NCBI RefSeq assembly: GCF_004368405.1 | Contig: NZ_SBJH01000006.1 | Coordinates: 1-64,000, forward strand | Direction: 5' to 3' | Length of the DNA stretch: 64,000 nt | Origin: Olivibacter sp. XZL3 | GTDB taxonomy: Bacteria > Bacteroidota > Bacteroidia > Sphingobacteriales > Sphingobacteriaceae | In this document: positions 26,017-33,816 of the stretch, piece by piece | Layout: each line of letters starts with the position of its first letter | Numbering within the stretch: the first letter of the stretch is position 1 | Notes under the pieces: model-generated | Database searches by the model: none | The model's input: the letters and a program-made list of their open reading frames with translations, nothing else | What the model was told of the DNA's origin: nothing | Position numbers and translations under genes: made by a program

Positions 26017-27666
26017 ATGGATACCCATGTTAAATCATTCACCGAAACGGCCGCTCAAGCAGGTGGCCGGGAGGCGTCAGGCAAACAAGCTCTGGGAGGC
26101 GGCGATTGGAGCTTTGGTAAAAAAATCGGCTTCCGGATCGTTTTTTTATTCATTATACTCATGTCCATACCTTGGAACTGGAAATGGTATACCGATCTGT
26201 TTCATGTTGACTGGACAGCTTTGCATTATCGGGATTTATACGATATAGCCCGCTTCCAACCTTCATTCCGGGTATTGGGGCAATGGCTTCCTTCTTGGTA
26301 TGGCTATTCAGACTGGATTGTGGTATTGTTAATAGCGCTTGTTGGTGCCGTCCTATGGACCGCAATTGATAAGAAAAGAAAGAACTACAATAAGCTCTAT
26401 TATTGGCTACTGGTAGTGGCTCGCTATCGTGCAGGAATCGGGATTATTGGTTTTGCTTTCACCAAAGTATTGCCTGTACAGATGCCTTATCCTTCTGAAG
26501 GAATCTTGAACACAGATTTTGGCGATCTTACCCAGCAAAAGATCTATTGGCTGTCCATCGGTATCGTGCCCTGGTATCAAGTGTTTACCGGCGTGGTCGA
26601 ATTAATGGCCGGTGCTATGCTTTTTTTCAGAAAAACCACTTTTTATGGCGCGGCGCTGCTGACGGGTGCTTTGGGTAGTATTACCTATGTAAATTTTGCC
26701 TACGAAGGGGGGGTGCATGTATATGCTTCTTACTTTGTATTGTTCGGTTTGTTCATTTTATCCTATTATATCCCCCGTATCTATCGGTTGATGATCCGCG
26801 AAGAATACACGGTGCCTGTTAATTTCTATCCTGTATTTGATAAAACCTGGCAGCTCGTCGTGCGCTTCGGATTGAAAGCTACAGTGATTGTCGTGTTCCT
26901 GGGTGTTTTATTTTATGTGCAGTTGCTTAATTTCTGGTACGATCCCTATAAGCAGCCGTCTTCTCCTGGGGTAGCGAAGTTAAGAGGTTATTATGACGTT
27001 AAGGCTTTTTATCTGAATAATCAGCTCCTTCCGGAGGCCCCCAATGACTCGGTGCGCTGGCAGGATCTAACCTTCGAAAAATGGACGACCATGACCTTTA
27101 AAGTGAAGAAGACGCAAGCGCTCGATCTATCAAACGGCGGAGGAAATCCTATTCGGGATATCGATCGGACTTTTGAGATTGCCGGTGTCGGCGGGGGAAG
27201 GCGGGTGTTTCATTACTATGCCGATACAGTGGATAAGGTACTTTATCTGCAAGATAAAAATATAGCGACTGCCAGTTTTGTTGGCGGCAGAAGAGGAGAG
27301 GGCGAGGGCTATCCTAATAGGCAAGAGAAGCCGGCTGGAAAAATAGTGGATAACTATCCAAAAGATTGGATCAGTGAGCAGGCTTGGCAGCATATTGGTA
27401 ATGAAGAAGCGATGATTGATCCACGTGGTGCTACCACGCGACGTAGCCGGGGATTTGCTGAAAGACCACGGAAGGTCATCCGTAAGAAGATGATGCTGCA
27501 TTATGATACGAATGCGGACGGATCAGAGGTGACCTTAGTAGGCTTAAATGAGAATCGGGACTCCATCCGGGTGGTGCTTGAACGGAGAGACCGTCATTAT
27601 ATCTTAACGAAGAGTACATTGGATGCTGGACAATATGGTGGTGTTTCTGCGAAAGATGAGAACTGA
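26017..27666 (+). CDS. DoxX-like membrane protein with C-terminal soluble domain, copy 2
   Basis: The 549-residue protein is a diverged paralogue of the preceding gene. It keeps the same blocks (IPWNWKWYTDLFHVDWTALHYRDLYDIARF, VARYRAGIGIIGFAFTKVLPVQMPYPSEGILNTDFGDLTQQKIYWLSIGIVPWYQVFTGVVELMAGAMLFFRKT, YVNFAYEGGVHVYASY). Its C-terminal soluble domain is longer and holds a basic insert (residues about 470-495). Both copies share VRWQ and EKW blocks in that domain. The pair may form a heterodimer in the inner membrane that hands electrons from the Sox-like enzymes to quinone (inference). Its stop overlaps the cytochrome gene by 11 bases. Confidence 0.68.
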   Translation: MDTHVKSFTETAAQAGGREASGKQALGGGDWSFGKKIGFRIVFLFIILMSIPWNWKWYTDLFHVDWTALHYRDLYDIARFQPSFRVLGQWLPSWYGYSDWIVVLLIALVGAVLWTAIDKKRKNYNKLYYWLLVVARYRAGIGIIGFAFTKVLPVQMPYPSEGILNTDFGDLTQQKIYWLSIGIVPWYQVFTGVVELMAGAMLFFRKTTFYGAALLTGALGSITYVNFAYEGGVHVYASYFVLFGLFILSYYIPRIYRLMIREEYTVPVNFYPVFDKTWQLVVRFGLKATVIVVFLGVLFYVQLLNFWYDPYKQPSSPGVAKLRGYYDVKAFYLNNQLLPEAPNDSVRWQDLTFEKWTTMTFKVKKTQALDLSNGGGNPIRDIDRTFEIAGVGGGRRVFHYYADTVDKVLYLQDKNIATASFVGGRRGEGEGYPNRQEKPAGKIVDNYPKDWISEQAWQHIGNEEAMIDPRGATTRRSRGFAERPRKVIRKKMMLHYDTNADGSEVTLVGLNENRDSIRVVLERRDRHYILTKSTLDAGQYGGVSAKDEN

Positions 27667-28240
27667 AGTCTTTTGTTTCTGCTTCCTCTTTTTATTGTCC
27701 GCATGTTCGTCAGAAAGTAAAAAGCCGACTCCGGCACCACCATTGGCTGTGCCCGAGCGGCCTGATGAGGAGGGGTGGCCGAATCGTTTCGGTTTTGGAG
27801 AAGAGGCCGATGAGGCATTAATTAACAAATGGAATATGAGCATCGCGCCGGATGGAAAGGGATTACCGGCAGGGCGAGGTTCAGCCAAGCAGGGAGCTGT
27901 AGTGTACCAGGCAAAGTGTGCGTCTTGTCACGGACCGAAGGGGTGGGATGGTCCTTTCGACCCGTTGGTGATAGAGGAAGGCGCCATGGCCAAAACTATT
28001 GGAAACTATTGGCCTTATGCGACTACTATTTTCGATTATATACGGCGTGCTATGCCCTATAATGCACCCGGATCACTCTCTAACGAGGAGGTTTATCAGC
28101 TGACAGCATTCTTATTATATGCCAATGGTCTGCTGGGTAAAGACCAAGAGCTGAATGCAACCACGCTACCCAAGATTGAGATGCCCGCCAAAAAGCTTTT
28201 TGTCCCGGACGATCGCAGGGGTGGTCGCGAAATAAGATGA
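27656..28240 (+). CDS. SoxD-like monoheme c-type cytochrome lipoprotein
   Basis: The ATG at 27656 gives a clean lipoprotein signal (FLFLLSACSSE) and a 194-residue protein. The heme motif CASCH is at residues 88-92. The sequence after it (TIGNYWPYATTIFDYIRRAMPYNAPGSLSNEEVYQLTAFLLYANGLLG, then NATTLPKIEMP) closely follows the N-terminal heme domain of SoxD, the cytochrome subunit of sulfane dehydrogenase SoxCD. The second heme domain of classical SoxD is absent. It precedes the SoxC-like gene by 7 bases, so the two should form the electron-transfer pair, tethered to a membrane. Confidence 0.82.
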   Translation: MRTEVFCFCFLFLLSACSSESKKPTPAPPLAVPERPDEEGWPNRFGFGEEADEALINKWNMSIAPDGKGLPAGRGSAKQGAVVYQAKCASCHGPKGWDGPFDPLVIEEGAMAKTIGNYWPYATTIFDYIRRAMPYNAPGSLSNEEVYQLTAFLLYANGLLGKDQELNATTLPKIEMPAKKLFVPDDRRGGREIR

Positions 28241-28247
28241 TTGTGCT

Positions 28248-29507
28248 ATGAAAGAGAAAAAAATACTGGAAACGCAAATACCAGCGGTTGTTCCCACAAT
28301 GAAGATGAGCCGCAGACGGATGCTTGGGGGAGCAGCAGCTTTGGGATTAGCGCTTGTGCAGGACTCTTTTGGTAAGGTGGTGCAAGAGGCGGAGCCGCTA
28401 TTTGATGTGCCAAAAGATCCCACCAAAATATTGGGTGTGCCTCCAGGAACTATAGGCACGCGTTCTCCTTTTGAGCAACCAAAGAAAATCCCATCCATCA
28501 CTTCTTCCAGAACGCCGCTTCAAGATTTATTCGGAACCATCACCCCATCCGATTTACACTTTGAACGAAATCATGGTGGCGTACCTTTCATTGATCCTGA
28601 AAAATATGAACTCGTTATTCATGGGATGGTGAAAAAACCGATGCGATTTACGCTGCACGATTTGAAGCGCTTTCCGTCTTTTACACGCATCTGCTTTATA
28701 GAATGCTCGGGAAATTTCCGTACAGGAAAGGCGGAGTTGACGCCGCAGGAGATTTGTGGTTTAACCAGTCAGAGTGAGTGGACGGGTGTGATGTTGTCCA
28801 CCGTTTTCCGGGAGGTCGGTATTGACCCGAAAGCTACCTGGTTTTTAGCAGAAGGGAATGACGCTGCGGTCATGACACGGAGCATACCAATTGAAAAAGC
28901 ATATGAAGACGCTATGTTGGTATATGCTCAGAATGGGGAGGCCTTGAGACCGGAACAGGGATATCCGGTACGGTTATTATTATCTGGATGGGAAGGGAAT
29001 ACACAGATCAAGTGGATTCGGCGGATTGAGCTGACTGATCAGGCTTTTATGACGCGTGAGGAGACCTCAAAATATACCGAAAACATCGCCGGGGGTAAAA
29101 TCCGGCAGTTTAGCCTGCTCATGGATGCACGTTCAATCATTACTTTTCCGTCTTATCCTTTACAGATTCAAAGAGGATGGGTAGAAATCCGCGGTATCGC
29201 TTGGAGTGGTCGTGGAAAGATCAGTAGCGTAGAAGTGAGTACAGACGAAGGGAAAACGTGGTATCCAGCAGCGCTACAAGAACCTGTTTTAAGTAAAGCG
29301 CATACTGCCTTTCGGTTTTTATGGCAATGGAATGGAAAAGCAACAGTCATCATGAGCAGAGCGATCGATGAAACAGGATATTATCAACCCAGTTACCGGG
29401 AATTGGCGGCCGCCCGAGAGAGCAAAGGAGGCTATCACTTCAATCCAATTACCGCTTGGGAAATTAAAAGTGATGGCCATGTATATTTAGTCAGTGATAG
29501 AACGTAA
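28248..29507 (+). CDS. SoxC-like molybdenum cofactor sulfite/sulfane dehydrogenase
   Basis: The 419-residue protein starts with a Tat-like leader (MSRRRMLGGAAALGLAL). It has the sulfite oxidase fold: HFERNHGGVPFIDPEKYELVIHGMVKKPMRFTLHDLKRFP, then FIECSGNFR, where Cys153 is the expected Mo ligand. These are followed by WTGVMLSTVFREVGI, GYPVRLLLSGWEGNTQIKWIRRIEL and a C-terminal immunoglobulin-like dimer domain (GWVEIRGIAWSGRGKISSVEVSTDEGKTW). CSGN rather than CAGN, and the partner cytochrome, point to SoxC (sulfane dehydrogenase) over plain sulfite oxidase. It should act in the periplasm. SoxYZ, the usual sulfur carrier, is not in the window, so the true substrate is open. Confidence 0.85.
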   Translation: MKEKKILETQIPAVVPTMKMSRRRMLGGAAALGLALVQDSFGKVVQEAEPLFDVPKDPTKILGVPPGTIGTRSPFEQPKKIPSITSSRTPLQDLFGTITPSDLHFERNHGGVPFIDPEKYELVIHGMVKKPMRFTLHDLKRFPSFTRICFIECSGNFRTGKAELTPQEICGLTSQSEWTGVMLSTVFREVGIDPKATWFLAEGNDAAVMTRSIPIEKAYEDAMLVYAQNGEALRPEQGYPVRLLLSGWEGNTQIKWIRRIELTDQAFMTREETSKYTENIAGGKIRQFSLLMDARSIITFPSYPLQIQRGWVEIRGIAWSGRGKISSVEVSTDEGKTWYPAALQEPVLSKAHTAFRFLWQWNGKATVIMSRAIDETGYYQPSYRELAAARESKGGYHFNPITAWEIKSDGHVYLVSDRT

Positions 29508-29521
29508 TTTAGCAGCAAGTT

Positions 29522-30961
29522 ATGCGAAATGAACAGAGCGAATATGATGCAGTGGTTGTCGGTTCCGGCCCGAATGGATTAGCGGCGGGCATCCTTTTAC
29601 AGCAGCAGGGTTTGCAGGTATTGATTATTGAGGCCAAGAAGGAAATAGGAGGAGGGATGCGCAGTGCGGAGCTCACCTTGCCGGGATATATCCATGATGT
29701 TTGTTCTGCCGTTCAGCCCATGGCTGCGGCATCTCCCTTTTTGAGTAAACTTCCTTTGGAAAATTATGGTTTACAATATATTCAGCCTACGGTACTAGCG
29801 GCGCATCCATTCGATGATGGTACAGCCGTAGCATTGTATCCCAACATGCAGGAAACGGCAGCAGCACTTGGTGCCGATCAGGATACGTATCTACGCCTGT
29901 TTAAGCCACTGGTTGAACAATGGGGCCAAGTTGCAGATGATTTATTAGGACCTTTTGGTTTTCCCAAAAATCCTGTTGCATTTGCACGCTTCGGACTATC
30001 GGCCTTATTGCCGGCGCAGGTTTTGGCCAAAAGATTTAAAACCGAACATTTACGGGGTTTGTGGGCAGGTATGGCAGCGCATAGCATGTTGCCGCTCTCT
30101 AAATTAACAACTTCTGCTATTGCTTTGGTACTCTCCATCAATGGTCATCGGAAAGGTTGGCCCATTGTGCGGGGCGGGAGCCAATCCTTGGCGAATGCCA
30201 TGGCGAGTTATTTTACGAGCTTGGGAGGAGTGATCGAAACGGGGATAACAGTTACCAGTCTAAGTCAGCTGCCCAAAGCAAAAGCTGTGCTATTTGATAC
30301 CTCCCCCAAACAATTGCTCAAGATTGCCGGACATACCTTCTCCAGCTTATATAGGCGACAATTACAGCGTTATCGTTATGGTATGGGCTTGTTTAAAGTG
30401 GACTGGGCCCTGGACGCACCTATACCCTTTAGGGCAGCGGCATGTAGGTTGGCGGGAACGGTTCATATTGGTAACACGTTGGCAGAGGTGGCTTATTCAG
30501 AGCGTGCAATTTCAAAAGGAGCGTGTCCTGATCGCCCCTTTGTTTTACTGGCACAGCAAAGTCTTTTTGATTCGTCCAGAGCACCGGAAGGCAAGCAGGT
30601 GGCGTGGGGCTATTGCCATGTGCCAAATGGTTCAACAAAGGACATGACGGAAGCAATCGAAAAACAAATCGAACGTTTTGCTCCCGGATTCAGAGAACGC
30701 ATATTAGCGCGGCACACGACGGACACGGAGGCCTTGGAGGCCTATAATTTAAACTATCATGGAGGAGACGTAAATGGGGGCGCCTTAGATCTAGGGCAAC
30801 TCTTTACCCGACCAGCTCTACGTTGGTCACCCTATCGAACAAGTACAAAGGGCTTGTATATTTGCTCTGCGTCGACTCCTCCGGGAGGCGGTGTACACGG
30901 TATGGGCGGATATCATGCTGCCAAGCGCGCCTTGAAAGACATCTTCCATATTAGCCTTTAA
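29522..30961 (+). CDS. FAD-dependent oxidoreductase, phytoene dehydrogenase-like
   Basis: The 479-residue protein begins with a Rossmann dinucleotide fold (YDAVVVGSGPNGLAAGILLQQQGLQVLIIEAKKEIGGGMRSAE) and follows the CrtI/PYROXD2-like family, including IVRGGSQSLANAMASYFTSLGGVIETGITV in the middle and SASTPPGGGVHGMGGYHAAKRAL at the C-terminus. No signal peptide is present, so it is cytoplasmic or membrane-associated. It is the last gene of the SusC operon, 14 bases after the SoxC-like gene. It may desaturate or oxidize an imported lipid-like compound (inference); no carotenoid genes are near. Confidence 0.85.
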   Translation: MRNEQSEYDAVVVGSGPNGLAAGILLQQQGLQVLIIEAKKEIGGGMRSAELTLPGYIHDVCSAVQPMAAASPFLSKLPLENYGLQYIQPTVLAAHPFDDGTAVALYPNMQETAAALGADQDTYLRLFKPLVEQWGQVADDLLGPFGFPKNPVAFARFGLSALLPAQVLAKRFKTEHLRGLWAGMAAHSMLPLSKLTTSAIALVLSINGHRKGWPIVRGGSQSLANAMASYFTSLGGVIETGITVTSLSQLPKAKAVLFDTSPKQLLKIAGHTFSSLYRRQLQRYRYGMGLFKVDWALDAPIPFRAAACRLAGTVHIGNTLAEVAYSERAISKGACPDRPFVLLAQQSLFDSSRAPEGKQVAWGYCHVPNGSTKDMTEAIEKQIERFAPGFRERILARHTTDTEALEAYNLNYHGGDVNGGALDLGQLFTRPALRWSPYRTSTKGLYICSASTPPGGGVHGMGGYHAAKRALKDIFHISL

Positions 30962-31025
30962 TCCGCTTGTCCGGTTTTTTCTTTATTGTCCGGTTAGGAT
31001 AGGGTAAAATGAGCGTTTCTCAGGC

Positions 31026-31916
31026 TTAGATTTCCTCTATGTTGCAGATGAGCGACAGCGCCTGTGGAATCAGTTTGGCTTCCACATGTTTCACCTTCCC
31101 GATATATTCGCCGTCCACTTGCAAAAAGGTATTCTCCCGGGTACTTAGCGTCACCTGATCCGTTTGTACCGTCTCTGTTTTGAAGGGGTTGAACGACGCT
31201 TTGAAGCGCAAACACATGCTCAATAGCTCTAATACAGAACGCCACTTGACAACCACTACTTCGAAATGGGTGTCGAATAAGGAGCCGCATTTGTTTATTT
31301 TTAGACCTGTTCCGTAGCTTGTTCCGTTTGCGATGACAACCATGTCCGCTTTCCTCGACCTGCTTTTACCCTGAGTACGAATGGTGACATGCATTTTTTT
31401 ATGTCTTTTTAGTACTTGCCAAGCAGCCTTCATATATCCTGTCATCCCGCGTTCATGCAAAGATTGAAATTTCTTTACAATACGCGCATTCATGCCGATA
31501 TCGGCTAAATGGATGCTCAGTTCGCCGTTTATTAACAGCGCATGTATAGATTTGGCTGTGCCGGTTGCTGCCAGTTCAAGGGCCGCTTTGATGTTGGTTT
31601 TCAGGTTGATTTCTTTGGCCATTCCGTTGGCAGAACCAGCGGGTATAATAGCAAGTGGGACGTTTGTCCCTAATAAGCATTCAGCTGCCAGTTTAACCGT
31701 GCCATCACCGCCAACCGCCAAGAGCCTGTGAGGATCGAATTCGCTTATATCTTGCTTGATCTGTTCTGTGGAGCATTTTTTCGTCAGAACGAAAAAGTGT
31801 AGGGTGTAATCTTTGTCTTTATAAAAATCGTTGATCAGTTCCTCCCAATCGAGCTCTTGATTCCCCGCGCCAGGATTGACGAGGACATATAATCTTAAAG
31901 AGGTGTTTGTGTTCAT
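31026..31916 (-). CDS. Diacylglycerol/lipid kinase family protein
   Basis: The 296-residue protein shows the DAG kinase catalytic layout: LYVLVNPGAGNQELDWEELI at the start, LLAVGGDGTVKLAAECLL (GGDGT nucleotide motif) near residue 70, IPAGSANGMAKEINL, and a C-terminal beta domain (VTLSTRENTFLQVDGEYIG). Members phosphorylate lipids such as diacylglycerol, yielding phosphatidic acid. It is divergent from the App1-type phosphatase gene 54 bases away, which may remove such phosphates. Confidence 0.88.
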   Translation of the reverse strand: MNTNTSLRLYVLVNPGAGNQELDWEELINDFYKDKDYTLHFFVLTKKCSTEQIKQDISEFDPHRLLAVGGDGTVKLAAECLLGTNVPLAIIPAGSANGMAKEINLKTNIKAALELAATGTAKSIHALLINGELSIHLADIGMNARIVKKFQSLHERGMTGYMKAAWQVLKRHKKMHVTIRTQGKSRSRKADMVVIANGTSYGTGLKINKCGSLFDTHFEVVVVKWRSVLELLSMCLRFKASFNPFKTETVQTDQVTLSTRENTFLQVDGEYIGKVKHVEAKLIPQALSLICNIEEI

Positions 31917-31970
31917 TATGCAGTGTTGACCACAATAAAACCAATAAGTGTTTTATATGTTTGATGGTTG

Positions 31971-32972
31971 ATGGGGCGATCGGTTGAAATAAAAATATAC
32001 AGTGGTTATGGCCATAGTAAGAATTTAGTGGTTTACGGGCATGTGCTTCAACGTAAGCCACGAGCACCTAACGACTTCCGGGAAAGCGGATGGCGACATA
32101 CGTGGAGTTTAATGAGACTCTTCTTTGTAAGGCCGGTCGGAGGCGTTCGGTTAAGGCTGCACTTTTATAACCAAGTTATCGAGACAGTAGCCCAGTCCGA
32201 TGGCTTCTTTAAGTTTAAATGGGCTACCGACAGGCATCTAGAGGCGGGCTTACACAGTGTAAAAATCGAGTTGATAGCGACGGACAAGCTTCAGGGCTGC
32301 GCTTCGGGAAAAGTATATGTGCCTCAATCTACTCAATACGTGTTCGTTTCAGATATTGACGATACGGTTTTGGTATCCCATTCAGCAACCGGTTGGCGAC
32401 GTCTTCGGGAGCTTTTAGTAAAAAATGCTTATCGAAGGGAAGTTTTTGCCGATCATGTCGTTTGGTATAATTTACTTTCCCGATCTGGAGCCCCATCTCA
32501 GCAGCTCAATCCATTCTTTTACGTTTCAAGCAGCGAATGGAATCTTTATGATTATCTTCAACGCGTTTTTGATCACAATGGATTGCCACAGGGGTCCTTT
32601 TTATTAAGTCATTTCAAGCGTTGGCTCGATTTTTTTAAGGCCGGAAAAACCGGACATGAGGACAAATATCGGAGAATAAGCAGGCTCCTCCGGGTTTTTC
32701 CGAAACAAAAGTTTGTGTTAATTGGCGACAATTCACAGCGCGACCCAGAGATATATACTGCTTTAGCGAATAACTACCCAGATCGTGTCGCTGCCGTGTA
32801 TATACGGAATATAAAAAATAAAAAAGCTGCAACGACTTTGCAGCTTTTTAAAAGTTTTAAAGACAAGGGTATTCGTACTTGCCTATTCAATACGAATAGG
32901 GAAGCGATTGAACATTCTGTATCCATTGGCTTGGTGTCCCATGGAAGTGTGCAAGAATTAACCGGTTTTTAA
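31971..32972 (+). CDS. App1 family phosphatidate phosphatase-like protein
   Basis: The 333-residue protein has an N-terminal beta-sandwich (VEIKIYSGYGHSKNLVVYGHVL, about residues 5-110) and a catalytic HAD-like domain. YVFVSDIDDTVLVSHS gives the DxDxT active-site motif near residue 125. FFYVSSSEWNLYDYL and FVLIGDNSQRDPEIY complete the App1 (DUF2183) pattern. In yeast App1 dephosphorylates phosphatidate. The ATG at 31971 is preferred over the TTG one codon earlier. The stop overlaps the end of the convergent sigma factor gene by 15 bases. Confidence 0.82.
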   Translation: MGRSVEIKIYSGYGHSKNLVVYGHVLQRKPRAPNDFRESGWRHTWSLMRLFFVRPVGGVRLRLHFYNQVIETVAQSDGFFKFKWATDRHLEAGLHSVKIELIATDKLQGCASGKVYVPQSTQYVFVSDIDDTVLVSHSATGWRRLRELLVKNAYRREVFADHVVWYNLLSRSGAPSQQLNPFFYVSSSEWNLYDYLQRVFDHNGLPQGSFLLSHFKRWLDFFKAGKTGHEDKYRRISRLLRVFPKQKFVLIGDNSQRDPEIYTALANNYPDRVAAVYIRNIKNKKAATTLQLFKSFKDKGIRTCLFNTNREAIEHSVSIGLVSHGSVQELTGF

Positions 32973-33545
32973 TGCCACTTCCGATGAAGAAATCATCTTT
33001 CTAAGGTTATTCAAAGCGTAACGCATTCGCCCCAAGGCGGTGTTGATACTGACGTCGGTAACCTCGGCAATCTCCTTGAAGCTCATTTCGCCGTAATGCC
33101 GCATAATAAGCACCTCCTTTTGATCGTCCGGGAGAAGTTGTATCATCTTTCTGAGGTCTCTGTAAGTTTGGTATCTGATCATACGTTCTTCCGTACTTTC
33201 GTCGTAGAAAGGCAGTACATCAAAGATGTCAAAGCCTTCGCTGTTAGCGATCAGCGGAGTACGCTTTTCTTTTCGATAATAATCAATAACTAAGTTATGT
33301 GCAATCCGTAGCGCCCAGGGAAGGAATTTCCCTTCATCGTTATATCTGCCGGCCTGTAAAGTGCTGATAACTTTGATGAATGTGTCCTGAAATAGATCCT
33401 CGGCTAAATAAGGATCTTTTACCAGTAAATAAATGGAAGTGTATATTTTTGATTTATATCGATATACTAACTCTTCAATTGCGGCGTTGTTACCCGCCAA
33501 ATACAAATGAATCAGTTGTCTGTCTGTGTTTTTTTGCAGTGTCAT
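32958..33545 (-). CDS. RNA polymerase sigma factor, sigma-70 (ECF) family
   Basis: The 195-residue protein has sigma region 2 (LVYRYKSKIYTSIYLLVKDPYLAEDLFQDTFIKVI...FLPWALRIAHNLVIDYYRK) and region 4 (LPDDQKEVLIMRHYGEMSFKEIAEVTDVSINTALGRMRYALNNLRK). No anti-sigma gene follows, since the next gene is convergent. It resembles Bacteroidota ECF-like sigma factors that stand alone and direct general stress or growth programmes. The regulon cannot be inferred. Confidence 0.9.
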   Translation of the reverse strand: MTLQKNTDRQLIHLYLAGNNAAIEELVYRYKSKIYTSIYLLVKDPYLAEDLFQDTFIKVISTLQAGRYNDEGKFLPWALRIAHNLVIDYYRKEKRTPLIANSEGFDIFDVLPFYDESTEERMIRYQTYRDLRKMIQLLPDDQKEVLIMRHYGEMSFKEIAEVTDVSINTALGRMRYALNNLRKMISSSEVALKTG

Positions 33546-33719
33546 GCTATGCTACTTGGTCTTTTTTTGATGGTAAAAAAGTATATTAAGTAGTTTTTTT
33601 CTCTATAGCAGTCCTCCTAAAATTTAGTAATTCGCTGGTTGAACCAGTTTGATACGTTAATAAATTTTTTCAAAGCAAAACATTTTTTTTAGAAAAACAA
33701 AGAAAAAATATGAAAATCG

Positions 33720-33747
33720 TTTGTTGTTTCTTTATTCCGTATTTTTG
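33720..33747 (+). promoter_or_regulatory. Putative uvrA promoter
   Basis: TTTG at 33720-33723 and TATTTTTG at 33740-33747 (TAnnTTTG form), 16 bases apart, sit about 70 bases before the uvrA start. The spacing is slightly short. The flanking DNA is A/T tract-rich. Confidence 0.4.
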
Positions 33748-33816
33748 TTCACTTGGTTTTATGCGAGTAAAAACAGAACGGGAATCGTTCAAAAAAGGTA
33801 AAATTACAAGGAATTC

